From Metarhizium brunneum (Eukaryota; Ascomycota; Sordariomycetes; Hypocreales; Clavicipitaceae): DNA of 64,000 bases. The notes under the pieces are model-generated. The model did no database searches, was not told the DNA's origin, and saw nothing but the letters and a program-made list of their open reading frames with translations. The translations under genes were made by a program, and so were the position numbers. The stretch lies in the NCBI RefSeq assembly GCF_013426205.1, contig NC_089423.1:1550001-1614000 (forward strand), written 5' to 3'. Shown here piece by piece: positions 23,203-36,386 of this stretch; position 1 is the first letter of the stretch, and each line of letters begins with the position of its first letter.

Positions 23203-26200
23203 TTCTCACGGCAAGCACCGATAAGCACACCGCGCCGTAGTATGGTTGAGCTTAATCGTCCTTTGAATGTTTGCGGACATTGAAGGTTGAAGGTGGTCGT
23301 AAACAACATGGTTCCTGGCCCAAAGGACCCACAGCTGCCGCGCGTGGCGCGCTTAAACAGCCGCCAGTATTGGGCTTCCCAATGTACAATGCTAGGTATG
23401 TATGCGTATGTATGTATCGATATGGTAGAGCAAGATGCATCGCATGATGGACATATGTTACAGACGGAGTAGCCAATCATTTAGCCATTTTGACTCTTGA
23501 CTGGCACAGACAACGCAACGTCACCCCCGTACCGTCCAGAAAGCATGTACATTTGTATTGACAAGGTCACAGGCAAGTTGCACGTCATGCCTCCCCGGAA
23601 AGGCTACCCTACAGTTGTGCAGACGGGAATTTCACAAAATCTGCAGTCCGGAGCCGGTATTCCAAGCCCGGTCATCCTGGATAGAAGAGGACCGTTAAAG
23701 GCCATTACGTGATGCTCTAGGTATGTATGCATGACCATGAGGGCAGCCGACCACGTTAGCGATTGGCGGTGCTTGGTCGCGTGTCTTCTGCGTATTAACA
23801 GACGTTTGCATGTTAACATGTTCCACGTTGCGTGATATTTTTACTGGTTTGCCGCAGCTGCACCCTCGACGTCGGGACGAAGAGATGATCGGGATTTTCC
23901 GGGATCCTTCGCCTCAGCTTCCATCCATGCCCTGTTGTGCCCGAACTGGACCAAACTGGACCTTCACCGCAGGGGATTGACAGGCAACCGGCCCAGGGTC
24001 CTGACAACCTCGCACCAGACAGTTCTGAAATTATGGACCGCGTGAAACACATGTTCCTCAGCATGCGCTGGCGGTCAGCAACTACTCCGTAATACTGGGC
24101 TCAGGGTTGAACTCATTTACAGCCACACTACGGAGTACGTAGTGGGCACCAATGTGCAATGTGACAGAATTCCGGCTGGAAATAGCATGTAGGGCGGGCG
24201 TGTGCCGTTCTCTCGGAGCCTGTCTCGTTTCTTGTCGAGGTACGCCAAACCCAGGTCGATAGGCTGATTATCAGTAGAGAGCGCCCGAGTGAATACCAAT
24301 CGCCAACCATGGAAAGAAAAGGTTATGGCCACTGTCCATTCCGAAATCCCACCATTGATTGACTATTTGAGTTTGAGCTTCATCCTGCCGCGAACACAAA
24401 CACCCTGAAGGACGGGGCTGGATTTTGTCAAACCATGGCATCCTGTGCCAGTCTTTCTGGTTCTGGCCTGTGCTACGGTTGCACCACAGCATGTGCGCGT
24501 TCCCTCCGTTGATCGACAAGCTTCAGAAAGGCTGTGACAGCAACGTCAGATTGGTCATTTTCATTTGCCACCAGAATCGCATGTCAATACCGTATTGTAC
24601 CTAGATGGACGCCATTGAACTCTGCCAGGCTGATCACCGACTCTGACGGACTCCTAGAGGCAGGATAATGCGGCACTCGCCATCAGTCGATGTGAGTTGA
24701 CAGCCCGGCAGCCTGCTCCACGTCGAGATAAGGGCGGAAGCGCCATGATTGGTTCACCTTGCTCGTTTTCTGTTGTCGATTCATTGACAACAGCTAGACC
24801 GAGGATGTGGGTTACAACAAGGAAACATGGCTGAAATATAACTGGTATATCCGAACCGGTTCCGATCGTTGGTGAAAGACTGCTGCGCATTGCTTTGTTG
24901 CAAGGAGGGCCATTTCATTCCTTTTGCCGCCAAGTGCGCAGAAACTCCGACGGCTGATGCTCGTGTCGGTGCTGATTTCCCTTGCCACAAAACATCATTC
25001 GCTACGTGTTCGAAGCAGAGCATCCTCCACCGGGAATAAATGGTCAGCCGCCCTTACGCCGCGCATAACAATGATGAAGGACAAAGAAAATAAAAGTTAT
25101 GTCGTGTACGTATAACAAACGTCCGCAGTGGCACCGGCCAGTCCTCATGGTCGGCGAGGGCTAGACCATGCAATGTGTCTGCCTGTGAAGCAGAGATCTC
25201 GCGGGACAAACACACCTGCAGCCACGTTGAGACTGACCAGTAGGGCAACAAGCAGCGTCTCGTCTCCTTGGCCAACCACTGCAACGATGCAACGAGGCGG
25301 AAATATTGCTGCTCGAATGGCTGGCAGCAGCCCCGTCCCCCGCGTCGCGGTGACGACACTCATGCAGCATCCTTGTCTGAATAATTTAGAGTGACCGTGT
25401 CTTCTGGGACCAGCGCGACATCGGCGTCAGACGCTTTGAAATTCCAGGCCATGATTGGCGCAAGAGAGTTTTCTCCCCTAGTGAGATGCGGCACCCTTGA
25501 CGTTGCCCTTCCAAGCCTTCCGAGGCAAACCATGACGGCTGGCTGCATCCTTGGAAGCACATGTGGGCCCTGATCCCGCATTCGGAGATTCTGGCACCAG
25601 ATTTCTGTTACAAAAATGTAGTAGCAAACCGCTTCATGATTACCACCGATGTGAGGGCAGAGATATACATCCGACGAATGTGGAAAGCCACATATACGGT
25701 TGCAAAGCAACACCACCATCCGCGGGTTTTTCTTGTGCACGGAAACCTTAGCTCTTGCTCCTGGTCTGGGCCCCTCCCTCGTAAATTATTGACTGGGCGG
25801 GGAGACAATGAGACCATTCTTTCTGCCCGTCTGCTGTTGCGGATGCCTGCCACTGCCACTGCCACTGCTCCGCATCTCTGGGACCGCACTGGCTTACCGA
25901 GCCCATTAACGCTGGTGACAAGCCGGGGTGCGGTTTTGTGAGGGTAATTTAGGGGTTTTTCGGGGGTAATAAAATAGTTTTTCGGGGGTAATGGAATAGT
26001 ATTTTGGGGGTAATCAGATCTCGCTCGGCAGACGCAATAGGCAACGGCCCCAGAAACCATGCCCAGCACCATCTGAGTTTATTACGTACGGACCTGCAGC
26101 GTGTGGCTAGATCCTGGGACGGGATAGATCGGGATCCCGGCTGGACGTTTTCCCACCGGTCCCAGCTCCCCTGCCGTCGTGGTTGGAATGTGTACAGAAA

Positions 26201-28619
26201 ATTATAGTTCTACTCAGTCCCTCCCATGCCACAAGACCGGCGGGTTGGGGGCTTGTCAAACACCAGTGTTAGTTCCAAGTCTGAATATGGTGGGCATAGG
26301 CGAACTGGCTGTGCTGGCAACGGTATGCGGCATCGGAGGCGTAAGAGGCGGCAGACGGAGAGAAGGCCAGCACGGAGGTCCCCTTCCTTCGCGTTTCGGC
26401 TCAACCAATCTGCGTGGAAGTATTAGTGAAACAGATCATTGTTCATTGAGGTGTTTTCTGACATGTGCTTCTTGGGTGGTGGAGAGTGGAGGGGTTGGTT
26501 GCTGCCCTGCTGGCCTCGTCGGCTCGGACGCCTCTCGGTCGGATTGTCGCCTTGTCCAGTTACTTGGGCGGACATGACAGGACCGCTCGCAGAGCGGGTA
26601 GGCCACGCTACTATTACACGAAGCACCGAGCTTGTGAGCTCTCCAGCAGCAAATTAATGCAACATTGGTGAATTTTGTGTGTAGGGCCACCACCCATGGC
26701 GTTGAGATGATCCCAGTAGACTCCACAAAGTCGCAGCTAATCAAGCCCCCGGTAACCCAAATAGCCGCTGGTGGGGGAGCGTCCATTTTCTTCGTCTTAG
26801 TAGAGTTGCCCACCACCAAGGGTTATCGTTTCTGCAGCACGGAGTAACGTGCTGGGATTTTGGCCCTGGCTTGGCGTCTGGTTGACTCGACTGACTTTTT
26901 GGCTATTGTGGATTATGTTTGAAAGATGATGAGCGTGAGCGGGCGAGGCCGGAGAACGACTCCATGGCACAATAAAAGCATGGCTCTTTCCCCCCTCCCC
27001 CAGACATCCTACTGAGCTTTCTCTCTTTTTGAAGTCTTGCTCTATCTCCGCATTTGACTTGTAGCGAGCTGCGTTGAAACCCTTCATTGATCTATCAACC
27101 CGAAAAAAATATTCCCATCCCCCTGGTAAGTTGATTGAGTCAATCCCCCTCTTCTCTTCCTTTTCCTTTCGTTTTGTGATGTTCTGTTGCGCCGTCGAAT
27201 CGACCAAGTGGGGGATATCGACTGTCGCGGGAGTGAAATTCAGGCAGCAGGGAGCTTCGACCTCGAACGTTGTTGGCCTATTCTGGTCATGCCGTAGTCT
27301 CTGGAAACATTTCAGTGACTGCCGATCTGGTTCAACGAGACGAAGCAAATGTGGTGGCCATCAATGGCAGACGACAACTTCGCGACATCCTCAATAATAA
27401 GCCCAGAGGCAATTTGATCGGCAGCCAAAAAAAAAAAAAGGTGACGAAACACGGAGTGAAGCAGGCATACCAAAAGACATCAGCAGCTTGGCGATGTCGG
27501 CAAAATATGTGGTCTTCATGGGACGAAGACACATGCGCAAGGACAAGGGACAAGCGACCTGGACTTGGGCGGGCTGGCGCAGGGTCTCAATCAGCGGACT
27601 GTTATTGGCTGCACGCTGCACGCTGACATCTGCATCGCTCCTGCTGTTGCATCATGCAAACGAATGCCGCTCGTCACCACGGATCAAGGCTGCAGCCTGG
27701 TAATATTGAGAAGAGCTGAAAGCAGAGCTCGGAAGAGGAACCCGAAATATTCCCATTCTGATCCTACAGGCCTTGCTAGGAGGTTGAATCAATGGCAGTT
27801 TCGACTCGATGATGCGTCGTTGCTGGGCTTCGCTGCAACGCATGCCAAAAGCCAATGCAACCAGATTGGAAACCCTCACGAGCTGGCACGGTTGGTTTTG
27901 CGACGGCTACGGGCTGCAAGGATCACCAAGCGCAACTGGCTCTTCTCTGCAGATGGACTTGGAGGGCTTGGAGGGGCTCGTGGGGCGATGACCCGGCTCC
28001 GGATCTCTCCCGGCTAAAGCCAAAAAAAAAGAAAGGAAAAAAAAAAAACAAAGGGCCAAACCTCGTGGAAGTCAGATGTCAGCAAGCAGCTCAGTGGCCG
28101 CAAGCTGGTGCACCAATGCAGGTGCGAATGGATCCACGACGCCACTTTGTCTCCACCAAGCACATCAATTACCAGGTATCTGGGCTAGTACTAGTCGTTT
28201 GCTAAGCGGCATCGGACGCCTTACACTTGAGCACATGCAGGTTCTTGGATGATGGCCCAGCGGCCTGTCTGCCATCAATCCGCCGTTCCTACTGTCCAAG
28301 TGCTTCGGGCAGATCCCGTTGCGGCTGGTCTTACATCATTTTGTTGCACAGCTGTGAATTGTCTTTATTTGACGATTTTCCCTTCATTTCTTCCTTCTCT
28401 GCGTATCGAGCACTCATACCATTCGCTCCAACTTTTACTAACCGCCCTCCCTCCTTAGATAGATCTGTTCCAGAGCAGCCCTCGGCGCTGCTCTCACCCC
28501 TTCGACAAACCTAGCCATAGCAGTCCTCTATAGGCACGAAGCCTTAGCGGATCCTGCCCTGCAAAATCAAACTGCCAACACTCTCAGCCCAAGACTTCAA
28601 CTTGTAAGCCTTGCCTAGC
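23203..28619. other. 5.4-kb gene-free region upstream of glutamate synthase
   Basis: Lies between the divergent apc15 and glt1 genes. No frame shows a family motif. Contents seen: CTAGGTATGTATGC in two exact direct copies (23392-23405 and 23717-23730); ACGGAGTA/TACTCCGT at 23464, 24083, 24130 and 26839; a four-unit 22-bp tandem repeat (25933-26020); poly-A tracts at about 27428-27440 and 28021-28050; and C/T-rich DNA before the glt1 start. It could include a long glt1 promoter and leader, an unrecognised ncRNA, or eroded repeats. Confidence 0.55.
25933..26020. repeat. 22-bp tandem repeat, four units
   Basis: Units start at 25933, 25955, 25977 and 25999, each 22 bp. Core GTTTTTCGGGGGTAAT followed by a variable six-base tail (TTAGGG, AAAATA, GGAATA or CAGATC). 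Units 2 and 3 are nearly identical and the outer ones more diverged. It is a G-rich, T-rich minisatellite in non-coding DNA. The unit is not the fungal telomere repeat. Confidence 0.9.
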
Positions 28620-31600
28620 ATGGGCCTGCTTCCTGAATTCGACGATCGACACATCGAAGCTGAACAGCAGGAATACCACCCATATGAGTATCAAACTGAC
28701 AACAATGACTCATGGGCTGGTGCCTTGCCGGTGAAGCAGGGTCTGTACGACCCGGCTTATGAACGAGATGCGTGTGGTGTCGGCTTTGCTTGGTGAGTTG
28801 TAACAACAATCAGCCTCCCGTGAAGAATGTGGAACAGCTAACAGAGGAGTACAGTCACATCAAGGGCAAGCCCAGCCACAAGATTGTCAGCGATGGTAAG
28901 TAGCTCGCGGATGGCTGCCTTCCATCCCCGCTGGAAACATTTGCTCATGAGCTAACGCGTGGACAGCTCGCAATTTGCTGTGCAACATGACCCATCGTGG
29001 AGCCGTGGGATCTGACGCACGAGACGGCGACGGAGCTGGTGTCATGACATCTATCCCTCATCGGTTTTTCATCAAAAACTTTGAAAAGGAGCAGGACATT
29101 AAGTTGCCCCCTCCTGGCCAATACGCTGTAGGAAACTTGTTTTTCAAGCCCGACGAGGAGACTCTTGAAGAGTCTCAGAGGCAGCTGGAAGATGTTGCCG
29201 AGTCGTTGGGCCTTCGGGTCCTGGGATGGCGAAGGCCTCCCGTCGACTCGACACTGCTCGGCCCCGCGGCGAAGTCTCGTGAGCCCATCATTGCTCAACC
29301 CTTTGTCGTCCTTGCCTCTGCCTATGGCTCTGGTGTCGCTCCGGAGATGACTGATCCGCAAAAGTTTGACGAGAGATTGTTCGAGCGACAGCTCTATGTT
29401 CTCCGAAAACGTGCCACTCATACTATCGGTCTCAAGAATTGGTTCTACCTCTGCTCCTTGTCCAACAAGAATATTGTCTACAAGGGTCAACTCTCTCCTG
29501 TCCAGGTGTACTCGTACTACCATGATCTGGTCAATGCCGATTACGAAGCTCACTTTGCTCTGGTTCACTCTCGATTCTCCACAAACACCTTCCCTTCATG
29601 GGACAGGGCGCAGCCTCTTCGATGGGCCGCCCACAATGGTGAAATCAATACCCTGCGAGGCAACAAGAACTGGATGCGCGCCCGGGAGGGCGTAATGAAC
29701 TCTGATATCTTCAAGGAGGAGTTGGAGCAGATGTATCCAATTGTCGAGGACGGTGGCTCTGACTCTGCCGCCTTTGATAACGTCCTCGAGCTTTTGACCA
29801 TCAATGGCGTGCTCTCCCTCCCCGAAGCTGTCATGCTCATGGTTCCCGAGGCCTGGCAGGGCAATGACCAGATGGACCCCAAGAAGGCCGCTTTCTACGA
29901 ATGGGCAGCTTGCCAGATGGAGCCTTGGGATGGCCCTGCTTTGTTCACATTTGCCGATGGCCGGTACTGCGGCGCCAATTTGGACAGGAATGGCCTCCGC
30001 CCTTGCAGATTCTACGTCATGGATGATGATCGCATTATCTGCGCCTCCGAAGTCGGTACTATTCCCGTTGAGCCTGAGAGTGTTATCCAAAAGGGTAGAT
30101 TGCAACCCGGAAGAATGCTGCTGGTAGATACTAAAGCCGGTCGCATCATAGACGACAAAGAACTCAAAGCTGCTGTTGCCAACCGCCACGACTTTCGCTC
30201 ATGGCTTAGCAAGGAGCTTCTTACCATGCCCAAGCTTCTGGAGAAACTCGAGTCTGCTATTGACCTCGCTGCTAAGCCCAATGCTATACCCCTACAAGAG
30301 GACCCTCTTTTGCTTTCTTTTGGATATACTCATGAGCAGGTCAGTTTGCTGCTTGCTCCCATGGCTGCTGATGAAAAGGAAGCACTGGGATCCATGGGCA
30401 ATGATGCTCCTCTAGCTTGCTTAACCCCAGCACCTCGACTGCTGTATGACTACTTCCGTCAGCTCTTTGCCCAAGTCACCAACCCTCCGATTGACCCTAT
30501 TCGAGAGTCTATTGTCATGTCTTTGGAGTGCTATGTTGGCCCCCAAGGCAACCTTTTGGAGATGGATCCCTCTCAATGTGGCCGCCTTTTACTGCCGAGC
30601 CCCATTCTCTCCATCCCCGAGTTCAACGCCATCAAGAACATGTCCACCGTCCAACCTGAATGGACTGTCAAGACTATTGACTTGACTTTCCCCAAGTCCC
30701 AAGGAGTTCAGGGCTATATCAAACATCTGGATGAAATTTGCAACGAGGCCACTGCTGCCATCGAGGCTCGTGACAGAATCATTGTACTTTCCGACCGCAA
30801 GACCTCAGCTGACCGGGTTGCCGTCTCTGCTGCTCTAGCATCGGCCATGGTGCACCATCATCTTGTCAGCAACAAGTGGCGTTCCATGGCCGCTCTAGTA
30901 GTTGAAACTGCTGAGGCTCGTGAGGTCCACCACATGTGTGTCCTGCTTGGCTATGGCGCTGACGCTATCAACCCATATCTTGCCATGGAGTGTGTACTCA
31001 AGCTGAACCGGGAGGGATTGATCAAAAAGAAGCTTTCGGATGAGGCCCTTATCCGCAACTATATCCACTCTTGCGATGGAGGCATCTTGAAAGTCATGAG
31101 CAAGATGGGCATCTCCACACTTGCCTCTTACAAGGGTGCTCAGATCTTTGAGGCTCTCGGTCTCGATGAGACCGTTGTCGAACGCTGCTTCAAGGGTACA
31201 GCTTCTCGTATCCAGGGCTTGACGTTTGAACTCATCGCTGAGGATGCCTTCCGTTTCCATGAGCGCGGTTTCCCGTCCCGGTACACTGTTGATATCAAGG
31301 CCCTTCCAGAGTCCGGAGAGTACCACTGGCGTGATGGTGGTGAACCTCACATCAACAGCCCTGCCGCCATTGCTAATATCCAAGACGCTGTTCGAAACAA
31401 GAACGATAAGTCATACGAGGCTTATTCTAAAGCCGAGTATGAGCAAATCAAGAACTGCACTCTCCGAGGCCTTTTGGACTTCAACTTTGAGGATGCTACC
31501 CCTGTGCCTATCGATCAGGTGGAACCATGGACTGAAATTGTCAGACGATTCTGCACTGGCGCTATGTCTTACGGCTCTATTTCCATGGAGTCTCACTCCA

Positions 31601-34600
31601 CCCTGGCTGTCGCGATGAACAGACTCGGCGGCAAGTCTAATACTGGTGAAGGTGGCGAGGACCCCGAGCGATCGGAGCGCATGCCAAATGGTGACACTAT
31701 GCGGTCTGCCATTAAGCAGGTTGCCTCCGGCCGTTTTGGTGTCACTTCTGCCTATCTTGCCGACTCTGATGAGCTTCAGATTAAGATGGCACAGGGTGCC
31801 AAGCCCGGCGAGGGCGGCGAGCTTCCTGGCCACAAGGTCTCCAAGTCTATTGCTCGCACCCGTCACTCTACTCCTGGTGTCGGCCTCATTTCTCCTCCTC
31901 CTCACCATGATATTTACTCTATTGAGGACCTTAAGCAGCTCATCTACGATTTGAAGTGCTCTAGCCCCCGATCACGAGTCTCCGTCAAGCTCGTCTCCGA
32001 AGTCGGTGTAGGTATCGTGGCCTCTGGTGTGGCCAAGGCCAAGGCTGACCACATCCTCATTTCTGGACACGATGGTGGTACTGGTGCTTCTCGATGGACT
32101 GGTATCAAGTATGCTGGTCTCCCTTGGGAGTTGGGTCTGGCCGAAACCCATCAGACCTTGGTTTTGAACGACCTTCGTGGCCGAGTTGTTGTCCAGACTG
32201 ATGGCCAGCTAAGGACTGGACGTGACGTTGCCATTGCATGTTTGCTCGGTGCTGAGGAATGGGGCTTTGCCACTGCGCCTCTCATTGCAATGGGCTGCAT
32301 CTTCATGCGCAAGTGCCATTTAAACACCTGCCCTGTTGGTATCGCCACCCAAGACCCTGAACTGCGAAAGAAGTTCCAGGGAACGCCTGAGCATGTCATC
32401 AACTTCTTCTACTATATTGCCAATGAGCTTCGAGCCATCATGGCTCAGCTGGGTTTTCGTACCATTAATGAAATGGTTGGCCATGTCGAACACCTCAAGA
32501 TGCGTGATGATCTTCGCACGCACAAGACTGCCAATATTGACTTATCGTTGCTCCTGACACCTGCTCATAAACTTCGACCTGGTGTCGCCACTTTCAATGT
32601 CCGAAAGCAAGATCACAAGCTTTATGTTCGCCTTGACAACAAGCTCATCTCAGAAGCTGAGTTGACTCTCGACAAGGGTCTCCCATCCCGAATCGAATGT
32701 GACATTGTCAACACTGACCGAGCGATGGGTACGTCGTTGTCGTATCAGATTTCCAAGAGATATGGCGAGGCTGGCTTGCCTATGGACACTGTTCACGTCA
32801 ACATCAAGGGCTCTGCAGGTCAGTCTTTCGGCGCCTTCCTCGCACCTGGCGTCACACTGGAACTCGAGGGTGATGCCAATGACTATGTCGGGAAGGGTCT
32901 TTCTGGTGGTCGCTTGATCGTCTACCCTCCTCGTAATGCCGTTTTCAAGGCCGAAGAAAATATTCTTGTTGGCAACGTCTGTCTCTACGGTGCCACCGCT
33001 GGAACTTGCTTTTTCCGCGGTATTGCTGCCGAGCGATTCGCTGTCCGCAACTCTGGTGCTACGGCAGTTGTTGAAGGTGTTGGTGACCATGGTTGTGAGT
33101 ACATGACTGGTGGTCGTGTTATCATTCTGGGACGTACTGGACGCAACTTTGCTGCTGGTATGTCTGGTGGTATTGCCTATGTGCTCGATATCCACAGCGA
33201 CTTCCGATCCAAGCTCAACACGGAAATGGTTGAGGCTGAACCGATCACGGACCCTTCTGAAATTGCCTTTGTCCGTGGCCTCATCGAGGATCACCACCAC
33301 TACACTGGATCCGAGCTTGCTGCCCGTATCTTGGTTGACTTCAACCGTGCCCTCCCTCGCTTTGTCAAGGTCCTTCCTGTTGACTACAAGCGAGTCCTGG
33401 AGGAGGAGGCTGCCAAAGCTGCTGAGGCTAAGCGTGCTGAGTACAACCTCCCTGTTGTTTCTGGAGTGAAACACAAGAAGGAAGAGAAGGCTGCTAAGTT
33501 GCAGGATTTGGAGGAGGCTATTGGTGATGCCAAGGCCGAAAAGAAGAGGGCTTTGGTGCTTGACAAGACTAAGGGGTTCATGAAGTATGCTCGCCGCTCT
33601 GAGAAGTACCGCGCTGCTTCGACCCGGACTAAGGACTGGGCTGAACTCAGCTCTCGTCTTGACGAGGATGAGCTCAAGTATCAGTCAGCCCGTTGCATGG
33701 ACTGTGGCGTTCCGTTTTGCCAGTCTGAGACGGGATGCCCCATCTCCAATATCATTCCCAAGTGGAATGAATTGGTCTTCTCAAACCAGTGGAAGGATGC
33801 TCTTAACCGCCTTCTCATGACCAACAACTTCCCCGAGTTCACTGGACGTGTGTGCCCTGCTCCTTGCGAGGGAGCCTGTGTCTTGGGCATCAATGAAGAT
33901 CCCGTCGGTATCAAATCTATCGAATGCGCCATCATTGACCGTGGTTTCGAGATGGGCTGGATGATTCCCCACCCCCCTGAGATCCGCACCGGCAAAAACA
34001 TTGCCATTATCGGTTCTGGTCCCGCTGGTCTTGCTGCGGCCGACCAGCTCAACCGTGCTGGTCACAGCGTCACCGTCTACGAGCGTGCCGACCGTCTTGG
34101 TGGCCTCTTGATGTATGGTATCCCCAACATGAAGCTTGACAAGCGCATCGTCAAGCGCCGAACCGACTTTATGGCCGCGGAGGGCGTAAACTTCAAGACA
34201 GGCGTTGCCGTCGGTGAGGAGGGTCAGCCGTCACTATCTGACCTTCGTGCCAGTAATGACGCCGTAATCATTGCTACTGGTGCCACGGTTGCCCGTGATC
34301 TGCCTATTAAGGGCCGTGAGCTAGGCGGCATCCATTACGCCATGGAGTTCCTGCACAAGAACACCAAGTCTCTCCTAGACTCGGAACTCGTCGATAATGC
34401 GTACATTTCTGCTAAAGACAAGCATGTTGTCGTTATTGGTGGTGGTGACACTGGTAACGACTGTATTGGTACATCGGTTCGTCACGGTGCAAAGTCGGTC
34501 ACCAACTTCGAGCTGCTGCCTCAGCCTCCTCCCGAGCGAGCTAGCGACAACCCTTGGCCCCAATGGCCCCGCATCTATCGCGTTGACTATGGCCATACTG

Positions 34601-35148
34601 AGGTTCGCCAGCACACTGGCAAGGACCCCCGAGAATACTGCATCATGTCCGAGGAGTTTGTCGATGATGGCAGCGGCAAGGTCAAGGGTATCAACACCAT
34701 TCGTGTGGAGTGGACCAAGTCTCCTAGTGGCGGTTGGGACATGAAGAAGGTCGAGGGGTCTCAGCAATTTTTCCCTGCTGACCTCGTCCTCTTGGCCATG
34801 GGTTTCTTGGGACCCGAGGCCCGTGTTCTTGGAGACGAGATTGAAAAGGACGCTCGCAAGAATGTCAAGACACCTGCCGGCAAGTACTGCACCAATGTAG
34901 AGGGTGTCTTTGCTGCCGGCGATGCCCGTCGTGGACAGTCTCTCATTGTTTGGTAAGTCTTGTGTTCTTTTCCAGAATGGCTTGTATTAATTTGCTAATA
35001 TTTATTGCGTAGGGGTATCAATGAAGGCCGCATGGCCGCTCGCGAGGTTGATTTGTACCTTGAAAAGAACACTAATCTTCCCGTTACTGGTGGTATCGTG
35101 AAGCGCACCGCCCAGGAGATTCTGGGCCGTGTCGCCGAAGTCAACTAA
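28620..35148 (+). CDS. glt1: NAD(P)H-dependent glutamate synthase (GOGAT), single chain
   Basis: Makes two glutamates from glutamine and 2-oxoglutarate; central to nitrogen assimilation. Exons 28620-28792, 28855-28895 (41 nt), 28967-34952 and 35013-35148 (2111 residues). A ~51-residue propeptide precedes the expected catalytic Cys52 in [11 protein letters not shown]. Domains: type-II glutaminase (about 52-490), central domain, FMN/2-oxoglutarate barrel (about 900-1290, [21 protein letters not shown]), then a GXGXG beta-helix. The 3Fe-4S cysteines are C1182, C1188 and C1193, with the expected 6/5 spacing. A linker leads to the fused small subunit: cysteine-rich CMDCGVPFC (~1648), FAD motif [13 protein letters not shown] (~1754) and NAD(P) motif [10 protein letters not shown] (~1896). 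Length and fusion are as in fungal Glt1. It starts with ATG after TGCCTAGC. Confidence 0.97.
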
Positions 35149-36386
35149 AGATTGAAATGAAACTATTTCATTTTAGTGGAGTTTTGGGGCACATTTTCTT
35201 CTCCAAAATGATGATTTATGGTTATGTTTTGCTTGTTACTGTGTATGATGGCATTGATACCACAAGACGCAGGTGACCTCGGGGTATGAGAAGAAATGAT
35301 GTTTTACATTGATGATGGAGCACGTATATATGAGTACATGGCGGTTTTACGTCTGGAATAAATATAGCCTGTTGAATCAACCGTCATCCTAACACCTATG
35401 CGATGTTGTAGTTTTGTACGCCAAGGGTTGCCATGTGCAGCAATCCTAGCCTGTGGCAAGATGAGTGCGATCATCACTAGCCACGACGGATATGATTGTA
35501 TCGGCATGAATATGTGCAGAGTGGGAGAATTTCTCCCCTTCCCAATCATTGCACCTGCATGTGCCGATGCGCTCATGTACCCACGTCATGCGGGAGGACT
35601 AGCATGCCGAGTTTCTGATGCGTATGTATTTCTCACATGTGACATGCAGCATTCCGATTCAATGGAAAGAATTGTGGTCAAACACACATCTTGGCAACGG
35701 CCTGCTGCACGTGTGGCCGTTTTCAGCGGTTCTTACATTTCAACACTCGACTGTAATACGAACTGAAGTGGTGGCGGGACCGAACAGAAAAGAGCAACAT
35801 GAAGAGGGCTGGCAGAGCTGGCAAAGCTATGACCAACTGACCCCAGGGAGCACGTGCCGTCGCCATGACGTTGATAGGGCAATTCAATGAACCAAGAGCT
35901 GTTCAGTGGTTCAATATCCCCGGCTAGTGTCCCCCGATGCTAGACTGAAAGAGTGTGGTGGGGGTCCCCGTCTGGTCGAATGTTTCCCTGCTTCCCAACC
36001 TCCAACAGAACCAAGTAGCATGGCAACGTTGATGGGCCACCCAGCTGTCTAGACTGTGACGATAGTTCGTCCCAGTATTACTCCGTAGACCGTTGGTAAA
36101 TCTTGTCCGGTCGGGGCGGAGGTGAGGCTTACTGCTGAATTTTGCTCTTGCCAAAATTTTTTTAATCCTCGCGAGGCGTCACTCCCCGCCTCTCTCTGTC
36201 TGCAGTCTGTTGTTTCTGGCAGGTTGCTGCGTTTGACTTTGGGGCTGGTGTGACGGTAGCATCTATCTACTTAGACGGGACGACCTTAGCACACCCCATC
36301 AATTGCTCCTTGAAGACTCCTCGCCGTTAACCGCCCCTCCTCCCTTTCCCACTCTCCGAGACGATCAACACCGCGAGCACGACACG
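35149..36386. other. Intergenic region
   Basis: 1.2 kb between glt1 and the VTC gene. No gene seen. TACTCCGTA at 36079. An in-frame ATG at 36303 would add 28 residues to the VTC protein but is not preferred. C/T-rich DNA precedes the start. Confidence 0.5.

Noticed and set aside
25933..26020. Telomere-like or CRISPR-like array
   Set aside because: Units are contiguous 22-mers without unique spacers and do not match the fungal telomere repeat TTAGGG in tandem; this is a eukaryotic nuclear minisatellite.
32650..33474. 274-codon minus-strand frame inside glt1, and similar ones at 28945-29568 and 29596-30189
   Set aside because: Antisense shadows of the highly biased glutamate synthase reading frame; no family features.
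36303..36386. Upstream in-frame ATG adding 28 residues to the VTC protein
   Set aside because: SPX proteins of this group begin at M-x-F-G; the extra residues are Pro/Asp-rich and unlike the family.
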